The translations under genes and the position numbers were made by a program. Shown piece after piece: positions 1 through 5,315 of a stretch of DNA of 5,523 bases. Within the stretch, counting starts at the first letter, position 1. Each line of letters begins with the position of its first letter. Origin of the DNA: an uncultured Eubacteriales bacterium (GTDB lineage: Bacteria; Bacillota; Clostridia; Oscillospirales; Oscillospiraceae); the NCBI GenBank assembly GCA_900548615.1, contig URKW01000121.1:1-5523 (forward strand), in the 5' to 3' direction. The notes under the pieces are model-generated. The model did not search any database. It was not told where the DNA came from and saw only the letters and a program-made list of their open reading frames with translations.

Positions 1-28
1 AGGGGCCGATGTTTTCACATCGGCCCCT
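1..28 (-). terminator. Probable intrinsic terminator hairpin of the 84-aa gene
   Basis: A perfect 11-bp stem (1-11 with 18-28) closes a 6-nt loop (TTTTCA at 12-17). It lies 37 nt past the stop codon of the minus-strand gene at 66-320. The T-tract expected for a minus-strand terminator would fall before base 1 and cannot be seen. On the plus strand the hairpin is followed by CCAAAATAC, not by a T-run, so it is not a good plus-strand terminator as seen here. Assigning it to the minus-strand gene is inference from position and stem strength. Confidence 0.55.
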
Positions 29-65
29 CCAAAATACAGGGATATATCGCGTGACACGGATGCGG

Positions 66-320
66 TTATTTCCCGCAGAACGCCTCGTACTTCTCCTGAA
101 GCCATGCCTTCAGGGCGGACACGCCGTCCTCGTCCCAGGGAAAGTCCTGCTCCTGCACGTCTCTGGCAGCCTCGTAGCAGTACACGGTGTACACTGCCGC
201 GTGGAGGATCCTCTCCTTCTTATCGGTGGCGAAGCGGTAGCGGAAATCGCCGATGGAGCCGGTATAGACATTGGCGCGATTGAACCACTTGGGGTTCAGC
301 TCTTCAAACTGCGGATGCAT
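66..320 (-). CDS. Unrecognised small cytoplasmic protein, 84 aa
   Basis: I do not recognise a family. The start is well supported: ATG at 318-320 is preceded by AGGAGG (minus strand, 332-327) with a 6-nt spacer, and a good sigma-A promoter lies upstream, so this is a real gene. The stop is TAA (66-68). The protein is soluble-looking, with no signal peptide or membrane segment. It is unusually rich in aromatic residues (15 of 84 are F, W or Y) and mildly acidic. A conserved-looking N-terminal block has N9-P10-K11-W12-F13 and then a G-D-F-R-Y-R-F run around residues 24-30. The middle (about 38-53) looks helical, and a second helix rich in W, E and K covers about 67-80. Two cysteines (C48, C82) form no obvious metal motif. 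The gene is transcribed divergently from pfkA with -35 boxes 3 bp apart, so the two may be co-regulated or compete for polymerase. Function unknown. Confidence 0.8.
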   Translation of the reverse strand: MHPQFEELNPKWFNRANVYTGSIGDFRYRFATDKKERILHAAVYTVYCYEAARDVQEQDFPWDEDGVSALKAWLQEKYEAFCGK

Positions 321-352
321 GTTTACCCTCCTGACAGCGCAGATTTTTCCCT

Positions 353-381
353 ATTCTAGCACAAATACTTTCCCATTTCAA
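353..381 (-). promoter_or_regulatory. Sigma-A promoter of the 84-aa gene
   Basis: On the minus strand TTGAAA (381-376) is followed after exactly 17 nt by TAGAAT (358-353), with an upstream TGC giving an extended -10 (TGnTAGAAT). Transcription should start near 347, leaving a leader of about 27 nt that contains the AGGAGG site. Confidence 0.75.
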
Positions 382-384
382 CGG

Positions 385-413
385 TTGTCTTGGGGCGGGC
401 AACGTGGTATACT
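385..413 (+). promoter_or_regulatory. Sigma-A promoter of pfkA and downstream genes
   Basis: TTGTCT (385-390), a 17-nt spacer and TATACT (408-413) form the promoter, with TGG directly before the -10 box as an extended -10 element. The predicted transcript starts near 420, giving a leader of about 54 nt before the pfkA ATG. A second -10-like TAGAAT at 425-430 has no matching -35 box. The box is only 3 bp from the -35 box of the divergent minus-strand promoter. Confidence 0.75.
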
Positions 414-440
414 GTATCTTGGAATAGAATTGATGGTAAA

Positions 441-461
441 CTTACAATATTAAAATGTAAG
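441..461 (+). promoter_or_regulatory. Inverted repeat in the pfkA leader (operator or SD-masking hairpin)
   Basis: CTTACA (441-446) and TGTAAG (456-461) are perfect 6-bp inverted arms around a 9-nt A/T spacer. In RNA the right arm would cover the first bases of the pfkA Shine-Dalgarno (AAGAGG, 459-464). In DNA it would be an operator-sized dyad just downstream of the promoter. The symmetry is visible in the sequence; either role is inference. The stem is AT-rich and short, so it would be only marginally stable as RNA. Confidence 0.35.
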
Positions 462-464
462 AGG
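459..464 (+). promoter_or_regulatory. Ribosome binding site fixing the pfkA start
   Basis: AAGAGG ends 9 nt before the ATG at 474. The open frame extends upstream to a possible start at 390, but that would lie inside the promoter and has no ribosome site. The protein from 474 also starts where the family starts, a few residues before the RIGVLTSGGD motif. Confidence 0.7.
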
Positions 465-473
465 TATTGCAAT

Positions 474-1451
474 ATGGAAAACGCAGTGAAACGCATTGGT
501 GTATTGACCTCCGGCGGCGACGCGCCGGGTATGAACGCCGCCATCCGCGCCGTGGTGCGCAGCGCCCTGAGCCGGGGCATCGAGGTGGTGGGCATCCGCC
601 GGGGCTGGCAGGGCCTCATCAACGGCGACTTCGTGCAGATGGACAGCTCCAGCGTCAGCCGTATCATCAACCGGGGCGGCACCATGCTGTACACCGCCCG
701 CAGCGAGGAGTTCCGCACCAAGGAGGGCCAGGAGAAGGCCTATAACACCTGCAAGCTGCTGGGACTGGACGGCATCGTGGCCATCGGCGGCGACGGCACC
801 TTCCGGGGCGCGCAGGATCTCAGCAAGTGGGGCATCTCCGTGGTGGGCATCCCCGGTACCATCGACAACGATATCGTCTGCACCGACTATACCATCGGCT
901 TTGACACCGCTGCCAACACCGCCGTGGAGTGCATCGACAAGCTGCGGGACACCATGCAGTCCCACGAGCGGTGCTCCGTGGTGGAGGTCATGGGCCGCCA
1001 CGCCGGATATCTGGCGCTGTATGTGGGTCTGGCCGTGGGCGCTACGGCGGTGCTGGTGCCGGAGACGGCATATGACTTCGAGGCCCACGTAGCCGAGAAG
1101 ATCCGGCAGGCCCGGCTGATGGGCAAGACCAACTTCATGATCGTGGTGGCCGAGGGCTGCGTCAGCGCCATGAAGGTGGGCGACCAGATCAAGAACGAGC
1201 TGGGCCTCGATCCCCGCGTCACCATTCTGGGTCACATCCAGCGGGGCGGCAGCCCCACCGCCAAGGATCGCGTCATCGCCACCCGCATGGGCTATGAGGC
1301 GGTGCGGGTGCTGGCCGAGGGCGGCACCAACCGTGTCATCGTCATCCACAGCGATCAGGTCACCGATCTGGATATCGACGAGGGTCTTGCCATGATGAAG
1401 ACCCTGAATCAGGAGGAATTTCAGGTCATGAAGACCATGACCGGTCAATAA
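474..1451 (+). CDS. pfkA: ATP-dependent 6-phosphofructokinase
   Basis: Cytoplasmic enzyme phosphorylating fructose 6-phosphate to fructose 1,6-bisphosphate, the committed step of glycolysis. The 325-aa length fits the bacterial PfkA family (about 320). Visible motifs are LTSGGDAPGMNAAIR (11-25), the ATP loop GGDGT (105-109), the catalytic PGTIDND (127-133, D131 being the catalytic Asp), MGRHAGY (173-179) and LGHIQRGGSP (252-261). Sugar-phosphate residues corresponding to E. coli R162, E222, R243, H249 and R252 are present (R166, E227, R248, H254, R257). Glycines at 108 and 128 point to ATP rather than pyrophosphate as donor. Effector-site positions differ from the allosteric E. coli and Geobacillus enzymes: D59 becomes R63, E187 becomes T191, K/R211 becomes M216 and H215 becomes N220, while R21, R25, R154 and K213 equivalents are kept. 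The gene is first of a likely three-gene unit; the acyl kinase starts 25 nt after the stop. Confidence 0.97.
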   Translation: MENAVKRIGVLTSGGDAPGMNAAIRAVVRSALSRGIEVVGIRRGWQGLINGDFVQMDSSSVSRIINRGGTMLYTARSEEFRTKEGQEKAYNTCKLLGLDGIVAIGGDGTFRGAQDLSKWGISVVGIPGTIDNDIVCTDYTIGFDTAANTAVECIDKLRDTMQSHERCSVVEVMGRHAGYLALYVGLAVGATAVLVPETAYDFEAHVAEKIRQARLMGKTNFMIVVAEGCVSAMKVGDQIKNELGLDPRVTILGHIQRGGSPTAKDRVIATRMGYEAVRVLAEGGTNRVIVIHSDQVTDLDIDEGLAMMKTLNQEEFQVMKTMTGQ

Positions 1452-1476
1452 GCCCCAACGAAAGGAGAATACGGCA

Positions 1477-2553
1477 ATGAATTATCGCATCCTTGTCATC
1501 AATCCCGGCTCCACCTCTACCAAGATGGGCGTCTTTGACGGCGAGAACTGCGTCTTTCAGGAGACGCTGCGCCACAGCGCCGACGAGCTGGCACCCTTTT
1601 CCCACGTGATGGAGCAGGTGGACTTCCGCCGGGCGCTGGTGGAAAAGGTGCTGGAGGAGAAGCACATCGCACCGGAAACGCTGAACGCCGTGTGCGCCAG
1701 AGGCGGCCAGATCCCGCCGTGTCCCTCCGGCGCGTTCGTGGTGGACAAGCAGATGTGCGACTATCTGTACGGCGTGAAGGAGGCGGCTCACGCCTCCAAT
1801 CTGGGCGCGGTCATCGCCCTGCACATCGCGGAGACGCAGGGCATCCCCGCCTATGTGTACGATCCCGTGGCGGTGGACGAGATGACGCCCATGACCCGCA
1901 TCACCGGCATGCCCATGTTACAGCGCCAGATGCTGGGCCACGCCCTCAACTGCCGGGCCATGGCCATTCGCTGCGCGAAAGAGGTCATGCACAAGCCGCT
2001 GGAGGAATGCCGGTTCATCGTGCTGCATCTGGGCGGCGGCGCTTCGGCGCGGCTGTTCATCGGCGGTAAAATGGTGGACGGTGTGCGGGACGACGAGATC
2101 ATGTTCGCCCCGGAGCGCAGCGGCGGCGAGGATTGCCAGAGCCTGATCCACCTGTGCTTCTCCGGCCAGTACACGGAGAAGGAGCTGATGAAGTTCGTCC
2201 GGGGCGCCGGCGGCCTGAAGGCCCATCTGGGCACCAGCGACGCCCGTGAGGTGGAGCAGCGCATCGCCGCCGGGGACGAGAAGGCCAAGCTGGTGTACGA
2301 CGCCATGCTGTACGGCGCGGCCAAGTCGCTGGGTGCGCTGGCGGCAGCTGCCGACGGGCAGATCGACCGGATCATCCTCACCGGCGGCATCGCCCACTCG
2401 AAGTATGTGGCGGACTATCTGACGAAGAAGCTGTCCTTCATCGCGCCGGTGGAGGTCATAGCCGGCGAGTTTGAGATGGAGGCGCTGGCAGCCGGTGCCT
2501 GCCGGGTGCTGGCGGGGGAGGAGAAGCCCCACGCTTTCTCGGAGTTAGTGTGA
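1477..2553 (+). CDS. buk: Butyrate kinase family acyl kinase (divergent)
   Basis: Member of the acetate/butyrate kinase (ASKHA) fold family. Classical Buk interconverts butyryl phosphate plus ADP with butyrate plus ATP, the last step of one butyrate route. The length of 358 aa matches Buk (about 355) rather than acetate kinase (about 400). Visible motifs are VINPGSTSTK (7-16), ARGG (74-77), HASNLG (105-110), YDPVAVDEM (128-136), HLGGGAS (184-190), PERSG (212-216), HLGTSDAREVE (250-260) and LTGGIAHSK (301-309). The start is ATG with AAAGGAG (1461-1467) 9 nt upstream. Odd features: the loop before PERSG, usually close to VNNALDGDGPF, is here VRDDEIMF and about two residues shorter; and the segment after ARGG is QIPPCPSG rather than LLxPIxGG. 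No phosphotransbutyrylase (ptb) lies next to it. Butyrate is therefore the default substrate by family, but another short or branched acyl group is possible. Likely cotranscribed with pfkA. Confidence 0.88.
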   Translation: MNYRILVINPGSTSTKMGVFDGENCVFQETLRHSADELAPFSHVMEQVDFRRALVEKVLEEKHIAPETLNAVCARGGQIPPCPSGAFVVDKQMCDYLYGVKEAAHASNLGAVIALHIAETQGIPAYVYDPVAVDEMTPMTRITGMPMLQRQMLGHALNCRAMAIRCAKEVMHKPLEECRFIVLHLGGGASARLFIGGKMVDGVRDDEIMFAPERSGGEDCQSLIHLCFSGQYTEKELMKFVRGAGGLKAHLGTSDAREVEQRIAAGDEKAKLVYDAMLYGAAKSLGALAAAADGQIDRIILTGGIAHSKYVADYLTKKLSFIAPVEVIAGEFEMEALAAGACRVLAGEEKPHAFSELV

Positions 2554-2628
2554 TTTGTGTGTTTTTGTGAACTTTTTGGGGGAGAGCAGCGTCTAAGAAA
2601 TGTGATTCCCAGGAAAGGAAGTGCCACT

Positions 2629-3126
2629 ATGAAAAAATTATGGATGATCGCGCTGGCGGCCTGCTGCGTGCTGGCGCTGGCCGCCTGCACGGTGAAAAAG
2701 CCCCAGGAGAGCGGCGACGTCAGCCAGCTGCCCAATCCGGTGCATGAGTCCACCGCCGAGGAGGTGGCGGAAAAGACCGGCATCACCCTGAACGTGCCCA
2801 TCACGGCGGTGGATGTGACGTACAGCTACATCGACGGCGATAAGGAGCCGCTGGCGCAGGTGAGCTTCGTCTATCAGGGGCAGACCTACACCTACCGGGG
2901 CCAAAAGACCCAGACGGTGCAGGATATCTCCGGCATGTACTATGAGTGGACAAAGACTACCAACGACTCCGAGGATGTGCCCTACACCTGCTACTTTACC
3001 GACGAGGGACAGGGCATGGCCCTGTGGCATACCGACGGCGTCAGCTACACGCTGGGCATGACGGAGAATGTCACGGAGGAGCTGCTGGTGACCATGTACG
3101 GCATCGTGACCGGCGAAGCGGAATAA
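2629..3126 (+). CDS. Small secreted lipoprotein, possibly DUF4367-like, 165 aa
   Basis: The start is ATG 2629 with an AAGGA site (2615-2619) 9 nt upstream; the frame is open further upstream but without a ribosome site or signal sequence. Residues 1-19 form a lipoprotein signal peptide (KK, hydrophobic core), and the lipobox L17-A18-A19-C20 predicts cleavage before C20 and anchoring to the outer face of the membrane. A short polar linker (about 22-40) follows. The rest looks like the small clostridial extracytoplasmic domain I associate with DUF4367-type proteins: an NP-x(3)-STAEE start (about 36-45), beta-rich central strands, a DISGMYYEW motif near 105, and a C-terminal WHTDGVSYTLGM segment followed by a helix with TEELL. 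The family link is from memory of motif patterns and is tentative. It lies 75 nt after the acyl kinase with no terminator between, so readthrough from the pfkA promoter is likely. The role is unknown; surface binding or sensing is only a guess. Confidence 0.85.
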   Translation: MKKLWMIALAACCVLALAACTVKKPQESGDVSQLPNPVHESTAEEVAEKTGITLNVPITAVDVTYSYIDGDKEPLAQVSFVYQGQTYTYRGQKTQTVQDISGMYYEWTKTTNDSEDVPYTCYFTDEGQGMALWHTDGVSYTLGMTENVTEELLVTMYGIVTGEAE

Positions 3127-3166
3127 GCAAAAAAGAGACTGGCAAGGCCAGCCTCTTTTTTGCTTA
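3124..3166. terminator. Bidirectional intrinsic terminator between convergent genes
   Basis: Nearly perfect palindrome: a 14-bp outer stem (3124-3137 with 3153-3166), one A-C mismatch, a 5-bp inner stem CTGGC/GCCAG (3139-3143 with 3147-3151) and an AAG loop. Six A on the left and six T on the right provide a U-tract in both directions. It serves the lipoprotein gene on the plus strand and the PLP-lyase gene on the minus strand. The outermost triplets, TAA at 3124-3126 and TTA at 3164-3166, are the stop codons of these two genes. Confidence 0.93.
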
Positions 3167-4444
3167 TAGCTCAATCAATCCCGCGTCCAGCATGTTTTGC
3201 AGGCTCATGAGGATGCCCAGCTTGGCGTGATACCAGGTCAGGCCGCCCTGAAAGTACACGGCGTAGGGCTCGCGGATGGGGCCGTCGGCGGAAAGCTCGA
3301 TGGACGCGCCTTGGATAAACGCACCCGCCGCCATAATGACCTCGTCCTCGTAGCCGGGCATGGCCCACGGCTCCGGGGTCACGTAGCTGTCCACCGGGGC
3401 GGCGGCCTGAATGCCCTTGCAGAAGGCCACCATGCCCGCGCGGCTTTTCAGCTCCACCGCCTGAATGATATCACGGCGCACCTCGCGGGAGGAGGGTACC
3501 ACCCGGAAGCCCAGCTTCTCGTAGCAGGCGGCGGCGAACACCGCACCCTTCACGGCGGAGGACACCACCGTGGGAGCCAGAAACAGCCCCTGATAGAAGG
3601 CGGGCAGCACGCCCAGATTCGCGCCTACCTCGCGGCCCAGACCGGGCGCGGTGAGACGGTAGGCGCAGCGGTCGATCAAGTCCTGACGGCCGCAGATGTA
3701 GCCGCCGGTGGGAGCCAGACCGCCGCCTAAGTTTTTGATAAGGCTGCCCACGGCCATGTCCGCCCCCACGTTGGTGGGCTCTTCGGTCTCCACGAACTCG
3801 CCGTAGCAGTTGTCCACCATGCAGATGACATCCGGCTTGCACTGCTTGCAGAAGGTGATCAGCTGGCCGATCTGCTCTACGGAATAGCTGGGGCGTGTGG
3901 CGTAGCCCTTGGAGCGCTGGATGGTGATGAGCCTGGTTTTGTCGTTGATGGCGGCGCGGATGCCGTCGTAGTCAAAGGCGCCGCCCTCCAGCAGCTCCAC
4001 CTGACGGTAGCTGACGCCGTACTCCGCCAGCGAGCCGGGGGTGGGGCGGGTGCCGATGACGCCTGCCAGCGTGTCGTAGGGGGCGCCTACCGGGGACAGC
4101 AGCTCGTCCCCCGGCAGCAGGTTGGCCGCCAGCGCCAGTGCCAGCGCGTGGGTGCCGCAGGTGATCTGGGGCCGCACCAGCGCCGCCTCGGTGCCGAAGA
4201 TGCGGGCGTAGATGCGCTCCAGATTGTCCCGGCCATCGTCGTCGTAGCCGTAGCCGGTGGAGGGGTTGAAGTGCATGGCGGCCAGCCGGTTTTCCTGCAT
4301 GGCCTGTATCACCTTGGCCTGATTGTGCTCCGCCACGGCGTCGATGTGGGCGAACTGGGGCGCGATCTCCGCCAGCACCGCCGCGCCGAAATCCAGCACC
4401 CGCTGGGAAACGCCCATCTGGGCGTACAGTTCATTGGTGGTCAT
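3164..4444 (-). CDS. PLP-dependent methionine gamma-lyase / aluminum-resistance family protein (YnbB-like)
   Basis: A 426-aa cytoplasmic protein of the PLP fold-type I family annotated as methionine gamma-lyase or 'cystathionine beta-lyase family involved in aluminum resistance' (B. subtilis YnbB type). By family it should act on sulfur amino acids or a related substrate, but its physiological reaction is poorly established. Visible features are the N-terminal cofactor loop ITCGTHALALAL (94-105), PVGAPYDTL (118-126), the PLP-ring aspartate in MVDNCYGEF (209-217, D211), the Schiff-base lysine in GSLIKNLGGG (K237), APTGGYICG (244-252) and a C-terminal block EPYAVYFQGGLTWYHAK (392-408). Length fits the family. 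The start is ATG at 4442-4444 with AAGGAGA 6 nt upstream; a longer frame to 4492 would overlap the preceding gene and lacks a ribosome site. It is the second gene of a two-gene unit and is probably translationally coupled to the 252-aa protein. I see no missing key residue. Confidence 0.92.
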   Translation of the reverse strand: MTTNELYAQMGVSQRVLDFGAAVLAEIAPQFAHIDAVAEHNQAKVIQAMQENRLAAMHFNPSTGYGYDDDGRDNLERIYARIFGTEAALVRPQITCGTHALALALAANLLPGDELLSPVGAPYDTLAGVIGTRPTPGSLAEYGVSYRQVELLEGGAFDYDGIRAAINDKTRLITIQRSKGYATRPSYSVEQIGQLITFCKQCKPDVICMVDNCYGEFVETEEPTNVGADMAVGSLIKNLGGGLAPTGGYICGRQDLIDRCAYRLTAPGLGREVGANLGVLPAFYQGLFLAPTVVSSAVKGAVFAAACYEKLGFRVVPSSREVRRDIIQAVELKSRAGMVAFCKGIQAAAPVDSYVTPEPWAMPGYEDEVIMAAGAFIQGASIELSADGPIREPYAVYFQGGLTWYHAKLGILMSLQNMLDAGLIEL

Positions 4445-4450
4445 ATTCTG

Positions 4451-4458
4451 TCTCCTTA
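4451..4458 (-). promoter_or_regulatory. Stop codon embedded in Shine-Dalgarno (translational coupling site)
   Basis: The minus strand reads TAAGGAGA: the TAA (4458-4456) ends the 252-aa gene and its last two bases begin the AAGGAG ribosome site of the PLP-lyase gene. Terminating ribosomes would sit on the next start region, which typically couples translation. Only 11 nt separate the two coding regions. Confidence 0.8.
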
Positions 4459-5214
4459 CTGGCGGTTTTCCGGAAAGGTCACGCCATTCCATTTCATCAG
4501 CGCCCGGATGGGGTAGTCCCGATCCAGATAGTGGCGGCTGAACCAGTCGTAGGTGGCTTGGGGCAGGTGCACCAGCTCCGGTGCGTCGCAGCGGAAGCGG
4601 TCAAAGGTGATCCGGTCGCCGCTGAGCAGCGCCGCCGCCAGCTCCAGCTTGCCCTCGTTCATCAGCCGTTCCAGACAGCCGTCCATGATGACGGCGCAGG
4701 AGCGCTCCTCATCGTCGGCGTAGTCCTCCCGATGGCCCAGCCAGTAGAGGAATTCCTCCGGGTCAAGATCCATGCGGGTGGTGATCTGGCTCAGCTTGTA
4801 GAACTCCTTCCAGTCCCGGCGCTTCAGCACGTCGATGAGATACTGCACCAGCCCGTCGTCCATGGCCACGCAGTCCAGAAACACCTCGAAGGCGTGCTTG
4901 CCCGCGTCGGGGTCGGGCTCGTTGGCAGGCTCCGGCTGGGGAGCGGGTTCTTCCGTCTGCTGGGCGCTTTTCAGAAACGCCTCAAAGCCCGCCATGCCGC
5001 TGTCGCCGTCAAAAAGGCTCTCCGGCAGCGCTTCGCCGTCCTGCGCCGCGCAGGCCCGCACAAAGTCCGCCGCCCCCATGGACGCCAGCTGCTCCGTGAT
5101 CTGGCGGGTGCGGCCTTCCTCGTCCTCCGCCGTCAGGGTGATGCCCTCCGGGGCGGGGCGTTTGCCCTCCAACAGCTCGGTCATATAGCGGAGATAGTAA
5201 TCAAAAAGCTCCAT
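4456..5214 (-). CDS. Unrecognised acidic helical protein, 252 aa
   Basis: I do not recognise a family. The ATG at 5212-5214 is chosen because AAGGAG (minus strand, 5226-5221) sits 6 nt upstream. Two upstream in-frame options, TTG at 5241 and ATG at 5232, lack a ribosome site and lie close to or at the predicted transcript start. There is no signal peptide or membrane segment. The N-terminal part (1-84) is helical and acidic; a low-complexity linker rich in P, E and Q covers about 87-103; a C-terminal helical domain (about 106-252) contains many D, E, W, Y and F residues and looks globular. The linker is flanked by similar short segments, AGFEAFL (75-81) and HAFEVFL (107-113 region). Such an arrangement suggests two domains tethered by a flexible linker. 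It is first in the unit with the PLP-lyase and is coupled to it, so the two may be functionally connected. No enzymatic motif is visible. Confidence 0.85.
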   Translation of the reverse strand: MELFDYYLRYMTELLEGKRPAPEGITLTAEDEEGRTRQITEQLASMGAADFVRACAAQDGEALPESLFDGDSGMAGFEAFLKSAQQTEEPAPQPEPANEPDPDAGKHAFEVFLDCVAMDDGLVQYLIDVLKRRDWKEFYKLSQITTRMDLDPEEFLYWLGHREDYADDEERSCAVIMDGCLERLMNEGKLELAAALLSGDRITFDRFRCDAPELVHLPQATYDWFSRHYLDRDYPIRALMKWNGVTFPENRQ

Positions 5215-5220
5215 AAAAGG

Positions 5221-5226
5221 CTCCTT
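5221..5226 (-). promoter_or_regulatory. Ribosome binding site fixing the start of the 252-aa gene
   Basis: AAGGAG on the minus strand, 6 nt before the ATG at 5214. It rules in the 252-aa form over the longer TTG-initiated 261-aa frame, whose start would have no Shine-Dalgarno. Confidence 0.85.
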
Positions 5227-5247
5227 TTCCATGTCGTTCAACCTGAA

Positions 5248-5276
5248 ATTCTATCATATGGCGGTTGTATTTGCAA
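5248..5276 (-). promoter_or_regulatory. Sigma-A promoter of the 252-aa gene / PLP-lyase unit
   Basis: The minus strand has TTGCAA (5276-5271), a 17-nt spacer and TAGAAT (5253-5248), with TGA directly before the -10 box (extended -10). Transcription should start near 5241, giving a leader of roughly 27 nt. Confidence 0.75.
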
Positions 5277-5293
5277 GGGATTTCCGGTAAAAT
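5265..5293 (+). promoter_or_regulatory. Probable sigma-A promoter of the GIY-YIG gene
   Basis: TTGTAT (5265-5270), a 17-nt spacer and TAAAAT (5288-5293). The -10 is strong and the -35 weak. The start of transcription would be near 5300, leaving a very short leader of about 16 nt that still contains the GGAGG site. The -35 box directly abuts that of the opposite promoter. Confidence 0.55.
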
Positions 5294-5315
5294 GAAGCGG
5301 CGGGAGGGATGTGCC

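Noticed and set aside
346..374. Direct repeat TTTCCC (346-351 and 369-374) in the first divergent promoter region
   Set aside because: Six bases is too short to call an operator repeat; it may be chance in an AT-richer spacer.
430..456. Second promoter for pfkA (TTGATG ... TAAAAT)
   Set aside because: The spacer is only 15 nt, and the transcript would start at or past the Shine-Dalgarno.
450..1448. 332-aa open frame antisense to nearly all of pfkA
   Set aside because: It mirrors pfkA codons with G/C-rich third positions, is full of His, Gly, Ala and Asp in low-complexity style, and has no ribosome site. It is a shadow frame.
1918..2532. 204-aa and overlapping 179-aa open frames antisense to the acyl kinase gene
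   Set aside because: They have shadow composition, no start signals, and lie wholly within a well-supported gene.
2565..2599. Possible promoter before the lipoprotein gene (TTGTGA ... TAAGAA)
   Set aside because: The spacer is 23 nt, too long for a sigma-A promoter, and no alternative pair fits.
3197..3730. Plus-strand open frame of 177 aa inside the PLP-lyase gene
   Set aside because: It is antisense to a conserved enzyme, with no ribosome site and His/Gly/Ala-rich low-complexity composition.
5239..5241. TTG as start of a 261-aa version of the unrecognised protein
   Set aside because: It has no ribosome site and lies at the predicted transcription start, while ATG 5214 has an ideal AAGGAG at 6 nt.
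4531..5295. 254-aa plus-strand open frame opposite the 252-aa gene
   Set aside because: The minus frame has the promoter, the ribosome site and natural protein composition; the plus frame is rich in V, L, Q, R and H without motifs.
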